From CAWINH01 sp963837425 (GTDB taxonomy: Bacteria; Chloroflexota; Limnocylindria; QHBO01): a DNA stretch of 64,000 nt. Position numbers and translations under genes: made by a program. Shown here piece by piece: positions 33,768 to 42,241 of the stretch (its first letter is position 1; each line of letters begins with the position of its first letter). The notes under the pieces were generated by a model that was not told the origin of the DNA, made no database searches, and saw only the letters and a program-made list of their open reading frames with translations. Location of the stretch: assembly GCA_963837425.1 (NCBI GenBank), contig CAWINH010000006.1, positions 124,001-188,000 of the forward strand, read 5' to 3'.

Positions 33768-34537
33768 CAGGAGACCCACCCGCTCGGCAGCGGGCGCCGA
33801 CCCGTGGCCACGACCGCATCGCCGGCCCGGACGCCGCTGCCGCCGACATCGGCCAGCAGGCCGCCATCGAGGCGAGCCCAGCCGTCGGCGAGGCCGGTCA
33901 GACGGTCGGCGTGGTGCGAGGCGATCAACACGGTGACACCCGAAGCATGCCATCTGGCGACGAGGGCGTCGACGAGGTCCATAGCCTCCGCGTCGAGTGC
34001 CGCGTGCGGCTCGTCGAGGAGGACGAGCGAGGGGTTCGCGAGCAGCATCCGCCCAAGCGCCAGCCGGCGGCGCATCCCTGCCGAGAAGCCGCGCACCCGG
34101 TCGCCGGCGAAGGCGCCCAGGCCCACCTCGGCGAGAGCCGTGTCGACGGCTGTCGGCCCGTCAGTCCGGCCCAGCATCGTGGCGGCAAACGCGAGGTTCT
34201 CGCGCGCGGTCAGGTCGTCGTACAGCCCGGTCGCATGCGGAAGGTAGGCGATGCGGGCGCGGACCGCATCGGCTCGGGTCGTCACGTCCAGGCCGTCGAC
34301 CCGCGCGCTGCCGAACGTCGGGCGCAGCGCCGTCGCCAGGATCCGCAGCAGCGTCGTCTTGCCCGCCCCGTTCGGGCCCGTCAGCGTGACGGTTCGGCCC
34401 GCCTCAATCGCCATCGAGACGCCGGCCAGCGCCGGGCTGCGCCCGAAGAGGCGAGCGAGATCCGTGGTGAGCACCGCCGGGGGCGGCGCGGACGTCCCGG
34501 ATACTCGCGGAGCGGCGTAGATGGTGGTCTGCGGCAT
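33767..34537 (-). CDS. ccmA: heme exporter ATPase CcmA
   Basis: 256 residues. Walker A 'GPNGAGKTTLLRILATAL', signature 'FSAGMRRRLALGRMLL' and Walker B 'LVLLDEPHAALD'. ATP hydrolysis by CcmAB releases holo-CcmE. Start at ATG 34537; a GTG at 34588 would add 17 unconserved residues. First gene of the ccm run, 81 bp after a small membrane-protein gene. Confidence 0.93.
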   Translation of the reverse strand: MPQTTIYAAPRVSGTSAPPPAVLTTDLARLFGRSPALAGVSMAIEAGRTVTLTGPNGAGKTTLLRILATALRPTFGSARVDGLDVTTRADAVRARIAYLPHATGLYDDLTARENLAFAATMLGRTDGPTAVDTALAEVGLGAFAGDRVRGFSAGMRRRLALGRMLLANPSLVLLDEPHAALDAEAMDLVDALVARWHASGVTVLIASHHADRLTGLADGWARLDGGLLADVGGSGVRAGDAVVATGRRPLPSGWVS

Positions 34538-34618
34538 GCTCGAATCGGGGGGCGAAGCGTGGGTTCGGCCACTATGCGGCCTCCCCACGGGAGCGTCAAA
34601 TACCGGGCAATCGGCGGG

Positions 34619-34846
34619 TCAGCGATCCGACGCGGATCGTGGCACGAGGACGAGCACCGCCGCCACCCAGCCCAGGACGATGGCAGCGGCCATGACGACC
34701 CATGGCCAGAACCCGGTCCGCCCGAAGGCCGAGATCAGGACGACGACGACGGCCGTCAGGACCACGAGCTCGGCGTAGACGGCCCAGGCCCACAGCGGGT
34801 CGAGTCGCCAGCGCCCGCCGCCCCGTGGGGAAGAGGGTCGGTTCAT
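34619..34846 (-). CDS. small two-helix membrane protein, unknown
   Basis: 75 residues with two hydrophobic helices ('LWAWAVYAELVVLTAVVVVLISAF' and 'FWPWVVMAAAIVLGWVAAVLVLV'). The ATG at 34846 is preceded by GAGGAG; an ATG at 34864 overlapping the upstream stop is also possible. It lies between the 7-helix membrane gene and ccmA in the same direction. No family recognised. Confidence 0.6.
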   Translation of the reverse strand: MNRPSSPRGGGRWRLDPLWAWAVYAELVVLTAVVVVLISAFGRTGFWPWVVMAAAIVLGWVAAVLVLVPRSASDR

Positions 34847-34860
34847 CGGTTGCACTCCTC

Positions 34861-36039
34861 TCATAGGACCGTGAAGTAGTCCACCGTCTCGCCACCGAAC
34901 ATCCCGCTGGACGGCACGACGAGGGCGTACCTGCCGCCGGGGAGCTCCTTCGGGTGCAGGGTCAGCGTCGTGCCGTCGGTTGCGCTGTCAGCCCATGGGA
35001 TGAGGACCTCCGAGTCGAGGTTGTACAGCTGGTACTTGGGGACGTCGTCAAAGACCTTCTGCACGATCACGATCTCGCGCACGGCGCCAATTGGCATGGA
35101 CGGGGCGTCCGGTGGAAAGTCCTCCGGCTCCACCGACCACGGGTACAGCTCCATGGCTCCCTGGGCGGTCACCAGGTACGCCCCCTCGTTGTCCGTCGGG
35201 ACCGTCGCCGTGTATGCGTACCTCACGTCGGTCACGATCCCCATCATCCACGGCAGGACCGGGAGCGCAGCGAGCGCTCCGAAGATCCCGACCACGCCAA
35301 ATGCGATGCAGAACGCCTGGACCCGGGCTCGCCGGCGTTCGAGCCAGTCGGCGGCCGGTGCGGCGGGAGCGCCGCCGCGCACGCGATCGGTCAGCGTGAA
35401 GCCGGCGAAGATCGTCGCAATGGCGGCCAGCTCGCTCAGGTACAGGATGCCGGGAGCACCAAGGCGGGTCAGCGTCCCGCCGAGGGCGACGATGACCGCC
35501 CCGAGGCCGATGAGCGCGGTGCCCGCGGCTCGTCGCCCGTTCCCCCCGTTCCACGCCCAGCGCCAAACGCTCAGCGCCGCGCCGGCCACGAGCGCAACCG
35601 TGCCGTACACGTTGAAGAACGGCGTCAGCAGCCGTATCGCGTCCGGGAAGCCGGCGCCCGTGGCCATCCCGCCCTGTGTGCCACGTGCGAGGTCCACCGG
35701 GGCGAGGGCGACGGCGACGGCTCCCCCGATCGAGGCGGCGAGCAGGGCAAGGGTCAGGGTGCGTCCCAGCCGGTGGCCGGCGAGCAGCAGGACCGTGCCG
35801 TGACCGAGCCATGCCGCCCCGAGCAGCGCCCCGCAGACGTACCAGACGCGATAGATCGGCGTCGACCAGCCCGCCGTGCTCCCCAGGAACTGGCTTGCCG
35901 CGCCCAGGCCGAAGAGCGCGAGCGCCGCGGTCCAGGCCAGCTGGTGGGGGCGTCGTCGCGATCGCCACTGACCGGCGACCCGGCCGGCAAGCGCGAACGC
36001 AAGCACGGTCGCGCCCGCCGAGAGCAGGGCCGATATCAC
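34861..36039 (-). CDS. multi-helix membrane protein with extracytoplasmic C-terminal domain
   Basis: 392 residues, GTG start inside the stop of the heme-copper-oxidase-like gene. About seven membrane helices over residues 1-215, an eighth near 240-260, then a soluble beta-rich domain of about 130 residues ending 'GGRYALVVPSSGMFGGETVDYFTVL'. Translation coupling to the oxidase-like gene suggests a shared complex or assembly role. I do not recognise the family. Confidence 0.7.
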   Translation of the reverse strand: MISALLSAGATVLAFALAGRVAGQWRSRRRPHQLAWTAALALFGLGAASQFLGSTAGWSTPIYRVWYVCGALLGAAWLGHGTVLLLAGHRLGRTLTLALLAASIGGAVAVALAPVDLARGTQGGMATGAGFPDAIRLLTPFFNVYGTVALVAGAALSVWRWAWNGGNGRRAAGTALIGLGAVIVALGGTLTRLGAPGILYLSELAAIATIFAGFTLTDRVRGGAPAAPAADWLERRRARVQAFCIAFGVVGIFGALAALPVLPWMMGIVTDVRYAYTATVPTDNEGAYLVTAQGAMELYPWSVEPEDFPPDAPSMPIGAVREIVIVQKVFDDVPKYQLYNLDSEVLIPWADSATDGTTLTLHPKELPGGRYALVVPSSGMFGGETVDYFTVL

Positions 36040-38054
36040 GCCGGCTCCTCCGGGCGCAGGAGCGCCGTGGATGCCCTTCGGGGTGCCCTGACCGCGTGGC
36101 GGCGCCGGAGCGAGAGCGCCGTGTACAGGCCCGCGACGGAGACGATCGTGGAGGCCGACAGATAGAGCAGCACCGCCTGCCACAGTCCCAGCCAGTGCAA
36201 TGGCGGATCCCCGAACGGCGAGCTCAGGAGGGGCAGCACGGCCCAGGCGATGGGCGGGCCCCCGAGCAGCATCGGAAGCCCGATGAATGGCATCCCGCTC
36301 AGTGTCCATCCCAGCCCCGGCCAGCCGACGAAGGCGCCGGCCGCCTCGGCGGCCAGGAGGTAGCGGATCGGGATCCGCTTCCGCCAGCCCGCGGGCTCCC
36401 CGTTATAGGACGCGATCCAGGCCCAGAGGTTGCGCCACCCTTCGGATCGATACTCGCGCGTCGCTCGCCACACCATGAGCGCCAGCATCGAGAAGCCGGC
36501 GGTGTACAGGGCGGCGCCGATGCTGATGCCCATCCCGCCGAAGGGGACGATGGTCGACACCGCATCCGACAGCGAGCCGCCGGAGGCGGTCATTGCCCCC
36601 ATCGCCACGTTGGTTGCCATCGCAGCGTCCCAGTAGATCCCAATGCCGATGCCGACGAGCGTCGCCACCCGGACCGCGACGGCGCGCGGCACCTGGACGC
36701 GCAGCAGCGTCTGGCTGTCGATCATCAGCACCCCGAGCAGCGCGGGGATCGCACCGCCGAGCATGTTGAGCTGGGCATGGGCGTTCGGGATCGCATCTCC
36801 CGGCTCGCCGGCCGCGACGAGGAAGGCCTTCACCGGCGGCAGGATCTGGATCAGGCCCTGGGTGGTCCCCAGGACGAGCGCGATCACCGCCACGAGGAGG
36901 AACGGGGATGCGGCGAGGTGCCGAAGCGGCCCCAGCCAGTAGCGGCGGAGGGTGATGGCCAGCAGGCCCCAGATCCCCGCCAGCATGAGAATACCCGCGA
37001 TCATCAACGGCAGGGTGTGCCAGGCTCCCAGGCTCGCGACCGCCGCGGCGTACGTGGAGCCGTGGTCGGTCATGAGGTGGCCCTCGATCCAACCGAGGGT
37101 CATGAACGATCCATAGAAGAGGAGCGACCCGGGCACCATCGTCCAGAAAACGCGATTCTCCGCCCGCCGGTGGGCATCCGTCAGGCCGTCTCGCGTGCTG
37201 AACCAGAAGATGAGGGCGGCCACCAGGCTCAGGGTGCCGGTCACCAGGTTCACGTGCGCATGGGCGATCGGGTCGATGTACTCGCCCGCGGGGGCGGAGG
37301 CCTGGATCCAGGCCTCGTTGTCGGGCAGGACCTGGATGACGCCCTGCACGGTACCGATGAAGAGCCCAAGACCGCCGATCGCGATGTACTTCAGGAGGTG
37401 GCCGTGCGGCCGCGGGGCGCGGACCTTCCGCGAGGCCCAGATCGTCAGGAAGATCTCCGCGGTGAACGTCCAGTATCCGACCCCCATGATGCTCGCCGAT
37501 CCGGCGATCGGAAGGATCCGCCAGATCCCGACGATCGGCTTGGCGGCCTCGTAGTCGATCCCGTTGTGCGCCATCTGGCCGAAGACCAGGCCGAGCACGA
37601 TGTTCGAGACGTAGAAGCCCGAGGCGCCGACCACCGTCAGCCAGAACGACCAGGTCGCGAGCAGGTTGCTGTACAGCGGGCGCCGTGCAATCCGCGGCAG
37701 GACGTACCAGATCAGCCCGGTGGCGGTGATCGTCCCGCCGATGACGATGACGAGGTGGGTGTTCGCGAGGTCGCGGACCATGTGGCCGCCATGACCGGCC
37801 TCGGTCAGCCAGGCATAGACCGGGGGCAGATCCTTGATGACGGCGTGCAGCCCGCCGATCGCAAGCGCGACGAGGGCGACGAGAAAGTACTTCGGCAGCG
37901 AGCGGTCATAGGCGGTGATCTCGTCCTCGGTGTACGACGGAAGCCGAGGCGGGATCTTCGCTCCGGGGATGATGCGAACGAGCAGGACCGCGATGACCCC
38001 GACGAGCAGGACGAAGCCGAGGGCATCGATATCGGTGATGCTGTCGATTGGCAC
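36036..38054 (-). CDS. divergent heme-copper oxidase subunit I-like protein with three internal repeats
   Basis: 672 residues, about 15 membrane helices. His-rich helices resemble CcoN/NorB ('NTHLVIVIGGTITATGLIWYVLPRI', 'HAHVNLVTGTLSLVAALIFWF', 'NAHAQLNMLGGAIPALLGVLMI'), but the CuB His-His motif (GVGHHH in the canonical CcoN at 40714) is missing. Three units of about 160 residues align to each other: G.(V/T)(H/Q)(A/G)(V/L)I..LP near 68, 234 and 396, each followed about 30 residues later by the His helix (H100, H265/H267, H426). The gene sits in the oxidase locus, coupled to the 392-residue membrane gene. It could be a heme-binding, electron-transfer or NO-related relative. Catalysis is doubtful. 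Confidence 0.75.
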   Translation of the reverse strand: MPIDSITDIDALGFVLLVGVIAVLLVRIIPGAKIPPRLPSYTEDEITAYDRSLPKYFLVALVALAIGGLHAVIKDLPPVYAWLTEAGHGGHMVRDLANTHLVIVIGGTITATGLIWYVLPRIARRPLYSNLLATWSFWLTVVGASGFYVSNIVLGLVFGQMAHNGIDYEAAKPIVGIWRILPIAGSASIMGVGYWTFTAEIFLTIWASRKVRAPRPHGHLLKYIAIGGLGLFIGTVQGVIQVLPDNEAWIQASAPAGEYIDPIAHAHVNLVTGTLSLVAALIFWFSTRDGLTDAHRRAENRVFWTMVPGSLLFYGSFMTLGWIEGHLMTDHGSTYAAAVASLGAWHTLPLMIAGILMLAGIWGLLAITLRRYWLGPLRHLAASPFLLVAVIALVLGTTQGLIQILPPVKAFLVAAGEPGDAIPNAHAQLNMLGGAIPALLGVLMIDSQTLLRVQVPRAVAVRVATLVGIGIGIYWDAAMATNVAMGAMTASGGSLSDAVSTIVPFGGMGISIGAALYTAGFSMLALMVWRATREYRSEGWRNLWAWIASYNGEPAGWRKRIPIRYLLAAEAAGAFVGWPGLGWTLSGMPFIGLPMLLGGPPIAWAVLPLLSSPFGDPPLHWLGLWQAVLLYLSASTIVSVAGLYTALSLRRRHAVRAPRRASTALLRPEEPA

Positions 38055-38063
38055 GGTGCCGAC

Positions 38064-38255
38064 TCACCGCAGGCCCGGCTCGAGCGCAAAGACGACGAGC
38101 GTCCAGACGCAGTAGCCAATGATCATCAGCGCCAGCCACATCCAGTCACGCACCTGGTGGCTCGCCGACCAGCGCTCGTCCTCGATCTCGTCGCGCCCCT
38201 GCGGGTTCGCGTGCGGGCGTGGCTCCGGGGAGCCACCGGGTGTCTGGTCCGTCAT
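38064..38255 (-). CDS. small single-helix membrane protein
   Basis: 63 residues: a charged cytoplasmic N-terminus (DEIEDERWSASHQVRDW) and one C-terminal helix 'MWLALMIIGYCVWTLVVFAL'. It is 9 bp upstream of the heme-copper-oxidase-like gene and probably cotranscribed. Size and topology resemble small oxidase-associated subunits, but no family is recognised. Confidence 0.6.
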   Translation of the reverse strand: MTDQTPGGSPEPRPHANPQGRDEIEDERWSASHQVRDWMWLALMIIGYCVWTLVVFALEPGLR

Positions 38256-38268
38256 CGGCAGTCCTTCC

Positions 38269-38577
38269 TCAGCTGAAGTCCTCGTAGACCTCGTCGGTCA
38301 CCTCGTAGGCGGGGCTGTCCAGACCGGCGAGGAGCTTCCTTCCGTTGTAGGGGCAGGCGACCCATTCGTCGATCTGTTCGCGGTACTCCCAGATCGTCGC
38401 CATCAGCATGCGCACGTCGCCGTTGTCAAGCGGCCGCGCGGAGATGCGCACGCTGAGGAGGCCGGGAAAGGCCTGGACGTAGGCCTTCCAGGTCGCGGCC
38501 GAGTGCCACGCCTGCTCCCAGCTGGCCGCCGGCACGCTTCCGGCGGTGACGTGTGAGTACGAGACAACGTACGCCAT
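38269..38577 (-). CDS. small soluble protein, ABM-like, in oxidase locus
   Basis: 102 residues (MAYVVSYSHVTAGSVPAASWEQAWHS..., 'FPGLLSVRISARPLDNGDVRMLMATIWEYREQIDEW'). The strand-helix-strand pattern suggests a dimeric alpha/beta barrel such as ABM domains. No signal or membrane helix. Located between two membrane-protein genes with short gaps (10-14 bp). Function unknown; a stress-damage or heme-binding role is conceivable. Confidence 0.6.
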   Translation of the reverse strand: MAYVVSYSHVTAGSVPAASWEQAWHSAATWKAYVQAFPGLLSVRISARPLDNGDVRMLMATIWEYREQIDEWVACPYNGRKLLAGLDSPAYEVTDEVYEDFS

Positions 38578-38587
38578 CGCTCGACTC

Positions 38588-38944
38588 CTACAGGTTGAAC
38601 ACGGTGTAGAACTGACCCCCGACGAGGTGGTCGATGATCAGGGCCAGCGCGCTTGCGGTGATCGCGCCGAACACGATCCAGTCGAAGACGGAGATCGCGC
38701 CAATGCGCTCGGTCAGCGCGCCAAAGCTCATCGGCCCGTAGAGCTCGTTCCGCCGGCGGGTGTGGTGCTGCAGCCACCACGAATACGCGAAGAAGAAGAG
38801 GATCAGCGAGGCGGCGATGATGTAGATGTAGCCGGGTCCGTCCCACAGGATCGTGGTGCGCGGCTGCGCGATCGCCTGGTGGGCGTGCGCGATCATCGCG
38901 TTGTTGATCGCGATGTTCGTCGCCTCGTCACTCCCGCTCGGCAT
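38588..38944 (-). CDS. two-helix membrane protein of oxidase locus
   Basis: 118 residues. Helices near 38-60 ('YIYIIAASLILFFFAYSWWL') and 85-110 ('FDWIVFGAITASALALIIDHLVGG'). The start at 38944 is set by GAGGAGG about 6 nt upstream. It overlaps the CcoS-like gene by 17 bp. Probably an accessory subunit of the cbb3-like oxidase. No firm homologue recognised. Confidence 0.65.
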   Translation of the reverse strand: MPSGSDEATNIAINNAMIAHAHQAIAQPRTTILWDGPGYIYIIAASLILFFFAYSWWLQHHTRRRNELYGPMSFGALTERIGAISVFDWIVFGAITASALALIIDHLVGGQFYTVFNL

Positions 38945-39251
38945 CGTCATCCTCCTCTGAATCGGCATCCTCTTTCGCCCAGTCCGGCGTGTAGTAATCC
39001 GGCTCGTCGATGGTGAGGACCTGGTACTTGCTGTCCTCGAGGTTGCTGAGATAGCCCCGCCGGTAGGCGACCAGGAAGATGAGCATCGCGGCGCCACCGA
39101 ACGCCATCCACGAGTAGAGCATCCAGTCGGCCATGAGCCAATCGGCCCCGGCCGGCTGGTCGTGTGCGAAGACGGGCCACGCTGTTGCGAGCAGGGTAAG
39201 GCCCGCCAGGACGAGAGCGACCGTGGCCCTCTTCAGTCGAATTCGCTTCAT
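38928..39251 (-). CDS. CcoS-like small membrane protein
   Basis: 107 residues: cleavable or anchoring N-terminal helix (ATVALVLAGLTLLATAWPVFA), a second helix 'LYSWMAFGGAAMLIFLVAYRRGYLSNLEDSKYQVLTID', then an acidic tail (EDADSEEDDDAE). The 'R.GYLSNLED.KYQVL' stretch after the helix recalls CcoS (R.GQFDDLEGPAHRIL), a cbb3 assembly protein, but with an extra N-terminal helix. Follows the cytochrome c gene by 25 bp. Confidence 0.6.
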   Translation of the reverse strand: MKRIRLKRATVALVLAGLTLLATAWPVFAHDQPAGADWLMADWMLYSWMAFGGAAMLIFLVAYRRGYLSNLEDSKYQVLTIDEPDYYTPDWAKEDADSEEDDDAERE

Positions 39252-39276
39252 CGCATTGGTCCTTTCCGGGCGCTCG

Positions 39277-40710
39277 TCACGGCGAGATCCAGGTCAGCCC
39301 GTCCGTGGACATGATGCTGTCCTCGGACGGCATCTTCTCGCCCCGCGCCACTGCGTCGTTGTAGTCCTGGGTGACCTCCGCGGTGTACTCGGCCTTGATC
39401 TCGCTCGCAACGTCGTCGAGGGTGATCGGCAGCTTGCCGCCGAGGAGAAGCGTGTCCTCGGGTGCCAGCCCACCCAGGATCCAGCGGGCCGCCGACATGA
39501 ACGGGTCCTCAGTCGAGGGGTTGATCGGGGCGAGCTCCTCGATGGGGTGCGACTTCGTGTAGTTCACCAGCTCCTCGGGCGCCGTCCAGGGCTGGTACGT
39601 GTCGACCGTGGTCACCGGCTGCTCGAAGCCACCGTTCGGGATCGTCCGCAGGAAGAGGATCACCTGCCAGATCTCCTCGACCGACAGCCGCTGTCCGAAG
39701 TCCTCCATCGCCGAGCCCCGGCCGCCGGTCAGGATGCGGTGGTAGCGCTCGCCATCGCCGTCGGTGGCGCTGCTGAACATGCCCGGGTCGCTGAAGTCGT
39801 CCGGCGTGGGATCGAGCAGCTGCGCGCCCGGCCCATCCCCCAGCCCCGTTGGGCCGTGGCAGCCGGAGCAGCGTGTCTCGAAGACGGCGCGCCCCTTGTT
39901 CAGGTTGGCCTCGGTGACGTCGAGCGGATCCTGCGTCAGCCAGTAGCTGCGCTCGAACGTGTTGAGGTCGTAGATGTCGGCCCACGACAGGCCGCTCGTG
40001 TCGGTGTCATCCGGCGTGCCATCCGCCTTATAGGTTCCGGCCGTCTGCGCCGCGGCGACGAGATCGGGGAACACGTCATTCGGGTCGTTTCCGCCGCTGA
40101 TCCCGTCGAGCTCGTGGCCCACGACCGTCGCCGCGTTGCGCAGCGTCGCCGTCTTGCCACCCGCGGACTGGTTGAACGCGATGAGGTCGTTCGCGTCCGC
40201 CTCCGACAGGAAGCTGAAGACGGGCATGACCGACAGCGGCTGCACGTTCCGCGGGTTGTTGTAGTGGGCCGCATGCCACTGGTCGGGGTGCACCCCGCCC
40301 TCCTGCGAGAGGTCGGGCCCGGTCCGCTCGGTGCCGAGGATGTTGGGTGCCTCGTCCGAGCCGTAGTAGTCGCCGGCCAGGGCGACGCGCTTGTAGAGGT
40401 AGTACTGACTGTCGAACGTATCCTGCGGCCGGGTGAAGGACGAGTGGCAGTATTCGCAGCCGTTCGAAAGATAGATGTTCCGACCACGAGCGGCCGCATC
40501 CGAGAGCGGCAGCCAGTTCGAGGAGGCGGGCGGGTTGTAGGTCGCTGTCGGCAGCACGACCACCGCCAGGACGACGGTGAAGAAGGCCAGCATGCCGCCG
40601 ATCGTCGCGAGGTGCGGCGTCATCAGCAGGGCCCGGCGTCGAGGCTCGCGCGCGTACGTCTGCTCGACGGGCGGATGTGCGGGGAAGCGCTCCGGCTCGT
40701 TGGCAGTCAT
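39277..40710 (-). CDS. membrane-anchored diheme cytochrome c (CcoO/CcoP-like)
   Basis: 477 residues. One membrane helix at about 35-57 and two c-type heme sites: C85-x-x-C88-H89 ('SNGCEYCHSSF', CcoO-like position, followed by 'RVALAGDYYGSDEAPNILGTERTGPDLS') and C281-x-x-C284-H285 ('TRCSGCHGPTGLGDG', CcoP-like). 'LSVMPVF' (M162) may be an axial ligand. It appears to combine CcoO-like and CcoP-like parts in one chain and needs the downstream ccm genes for heme attachment. Starts 3 bp after ccoN. Confidence 0.88.
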   Translation of the reverse strand: MTANEPERFPAHPPVEQTYAREPRRRALLMTPHLATIGGMLAFFTVVLAVVVLPTATYNPPASSNWLPLSDAAARGRNIYLSNGCEYCHSSFTRPQDTFDSQYYLYKRVALAGDYYGSDEAPNILGTERTGPDLSQEGGVHPDQWHAAHYNNPRNVQPLSVMPVFSFLSEADANDLIAFNQSAGGKTATLRNAATVVGHELDGISGGNDPNDVFPDLVAAAQTAGTYKADGTPDDTDTSGLSWADIYDLNTFERSYWLTQDPLDVTEANLNKGRAVFETRCSGCHGPTGLGDGPGAQLLDPTPDDFSDPGMFSSATDGDGERYHRILTGGRGSAMEDFGQRLSVEEIWQVILFLRTIPNGGFEQPVTTVDTYQPWTAPEELVNYTKSHPIEELAPINPSTEDPFMSAARWILGGLAPEDTLLLGGKLPITLDDVASEIKAEYTAEVTQDYNDAVARGEKMPSEDSIMSTDGLTWISP

Positions 40711-40713
40711 CGC

Positions 40714-42228
40714 TCACGCCCCCTGTGCCGGCTCGCCGGCCGCGATGTACGGGCCCATCTCCGCGCGGGTGGAGGAGCTGGTATCGGTCCGGACGGTCTT
40801 CCAGATGTTGTACATCTGGACGAACCCGGAAACCACGATCATGGCTCCGAAGATGCCGCGGGCGATGTAGTGGGGCCTGATCTCCGGCAGGACGTTCACC
40901 TCAGGAATGCCGATCGCCCAGTTCTGGCCCTGCAGGAAGCTGGCGAACGTCAGGCTGAAGAAGAACCCCGTGAAGCCGATGAAGATCAACCAGTACTGCC
41001 ACTCCGCCAGGCGGCGACTGTAGATCGGGCGGTGGTAGATCTGCGGAATGATGTAGTCGATCAACCCCATGCCGAGGATCGTGAATGCGCCGAGGAGTGC
41101 CAGGTGCGCATGGGCCACGATGAAGTTCGTGAAGTGGATGAGGTTGTTGAACGCGGGGATGGCCATGAAGGTCCCCTGGACGTTCACAAGGAAATAGAAG
41201 ATGAACCCCGTCAGCACGAAGCGCAGGGGTAAGTTCGTAAAGAACTTGTCCCAGTTGCCCCGCATCGTCAGCCAGGTGTTCGTGGTGAAGGCGAAGACCG
41301 GGACCAGCAGCATGATGCTGTTGACCTCGGCGAACGTCTTGAGCCACGCGGGAATCGGCGCCTGCAGCAGGTGATGGTGACCGACCCCGGTGTAGAAGAA
41401 GGCGATACCCCAGAAGCTGATGAGTGAGAGGGTATGGCTGTAGAGCGGCGTCCCGGTGATGCGCGGCACCATGTAGTAGGTGATCGCCACCAGCATGGGC
41501 GTCAGCCACAGGCCAAAGACGTTGTGGGCGCCCCACCAGTTCAGCATCGCGTCGGCCAGCGAGTTGTCGAGCGCCCCGGACAGCGCCGCGCCGGGGACGC
41601 CGTTGCCGAGCAGGTTGCCCGGCACCCACATGACGTGGGCGATGAAGTAGTCGGCAGCGAGCCACAGCGGGCTGGCGAGGAACCACCAGACCGTGACGTA
41701 CAGCGGCTTCACGCGCCGCACCATCACGGTCATGATGATGTTGTAGGTGTTCAGCAGCCAGATGACGAGCATGAACGCCGCGATGGGCCAGATGAACTCG
41801 AAGTACTCGCGGCCCTCGGTAAAGCCCGCCGCCAGGGAGATGGCGGCCAGGGCGAACATCACGTTCCAGAGCCACGCGGTCCACACCCCGAGCCGCTCGC
41901 TCCACATGGAGCGCAGGCCGAGCAGCCTGGGCATGATGTAGAAGATCCCGCCGAAGTACATGCTCGACAGCCAGGCGAAAATCACGCCGTTCACGTGGAT
42001 CGGGCGGATCCGGCTGAAGAGGAGCCAGGGGATGCCGCCGAAGATGTTGGGCGTGACCAGCTCGGTGGCCATCACCAGGCCCACGAGATCCACGACGGTG
42101 AGCCAGAAGATCGCGCTGTAGATCCAGACCCGGGCCGCCTGATCGACCCGCTCGCCGACGAACTCGCCGACCTCGCTCACCGGGCGCGCGACCGCCCCTC
42201 GGCCAAGGGGGATAGCCGTGCTCGCCAA
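40714..42228 (-). CDS. ccoN: cbb3-type cytochrome c oxidase subunit I
   Basis: 504 residues, 12 or more helices. Metal ligands visible: H78 (RPIHVNG, low-spin heme), H235 (WWGAHNVFG, CuB), H284-H286 (GVGHHHLL, CuB), and H373/H375 (VAHAHLALLG, hemes). It reduces O2 in the inner membrane and pumps protons. Annotating from the GTG at 42237 would put the start inside the Shine-Dalgarno. GGAGGTGAT at 42241-42233 fits the anti-SD perfectly and points to the TTG at 42228. First gene of the oxidase/ccm cluster. Confidence 0.94.
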   Translation of the reverse strand: MASTAIPLGRGAVARPVSEVGEFVGERVDQAARVWIYSAIFWLTVVDLVGLVMATELVTPNIFGGIPWLLFSRIRPIHVNGVIFAWLSSMYFGGIFYIMPRLLGLRSMWSERLGVWTAWLWNVMFALAAISLAAGFTEGREYFEFIWPIAAFMLVIWLLNTYNIIMTVMVRRVKPLYVTVWWFLASPLWLAADYFIAHVMWVPGNLLGNGVPGAALSGALDNSLADAMLNWWGAHNVFGLWLTPMLVAITYYMVPRITGTPLYSHTLSLISFWGIAFFYTGVGHHHLLQAPIPAWLKTFAEVNSIMLLVPVFAFTTNTWLTMRGNWDKFFTNLPLRFVLTGFIFYFLVNVQGTFMAIPAFNNLIHFTNFIVAHAHLALLGAFTILGMGLIDYIIPQIYHRPIYSRRLAEWQYWLIFIGFTGFFFSLTFASFLQGQNWAIGIPEVNVLPEIRPHYIARGIFGAMIVVSGFVQMYNIWKTVRTDTSSSTRAEMGPYIAAGEPAQGA

Positions 42229-42232
42229 TGGG

Positions 42233-42241
42233 ATCACCTCC
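42233..42241 (-). promoter_or_regulatory. perfect Shine-Dalgarno of ccoN
   Basis: GGAGGTGAT on the minus strand is a nine-base complement to the 16S rRNA tail. Its GGAGG core is 8 nt from TTG at 42228, which therefore is the likely start codon. Confidence 0.7.

Noticed and set aside
35676..41232. Long open frames on the plus strand opposite the oxidase genes
   Set aside because: They are Arg/Gly/Pro/Asp-rich, low-hydrophobicity translations typical of antisense reading in G+C-rich DNA, while the minus strand encodes clear membrane proteins.
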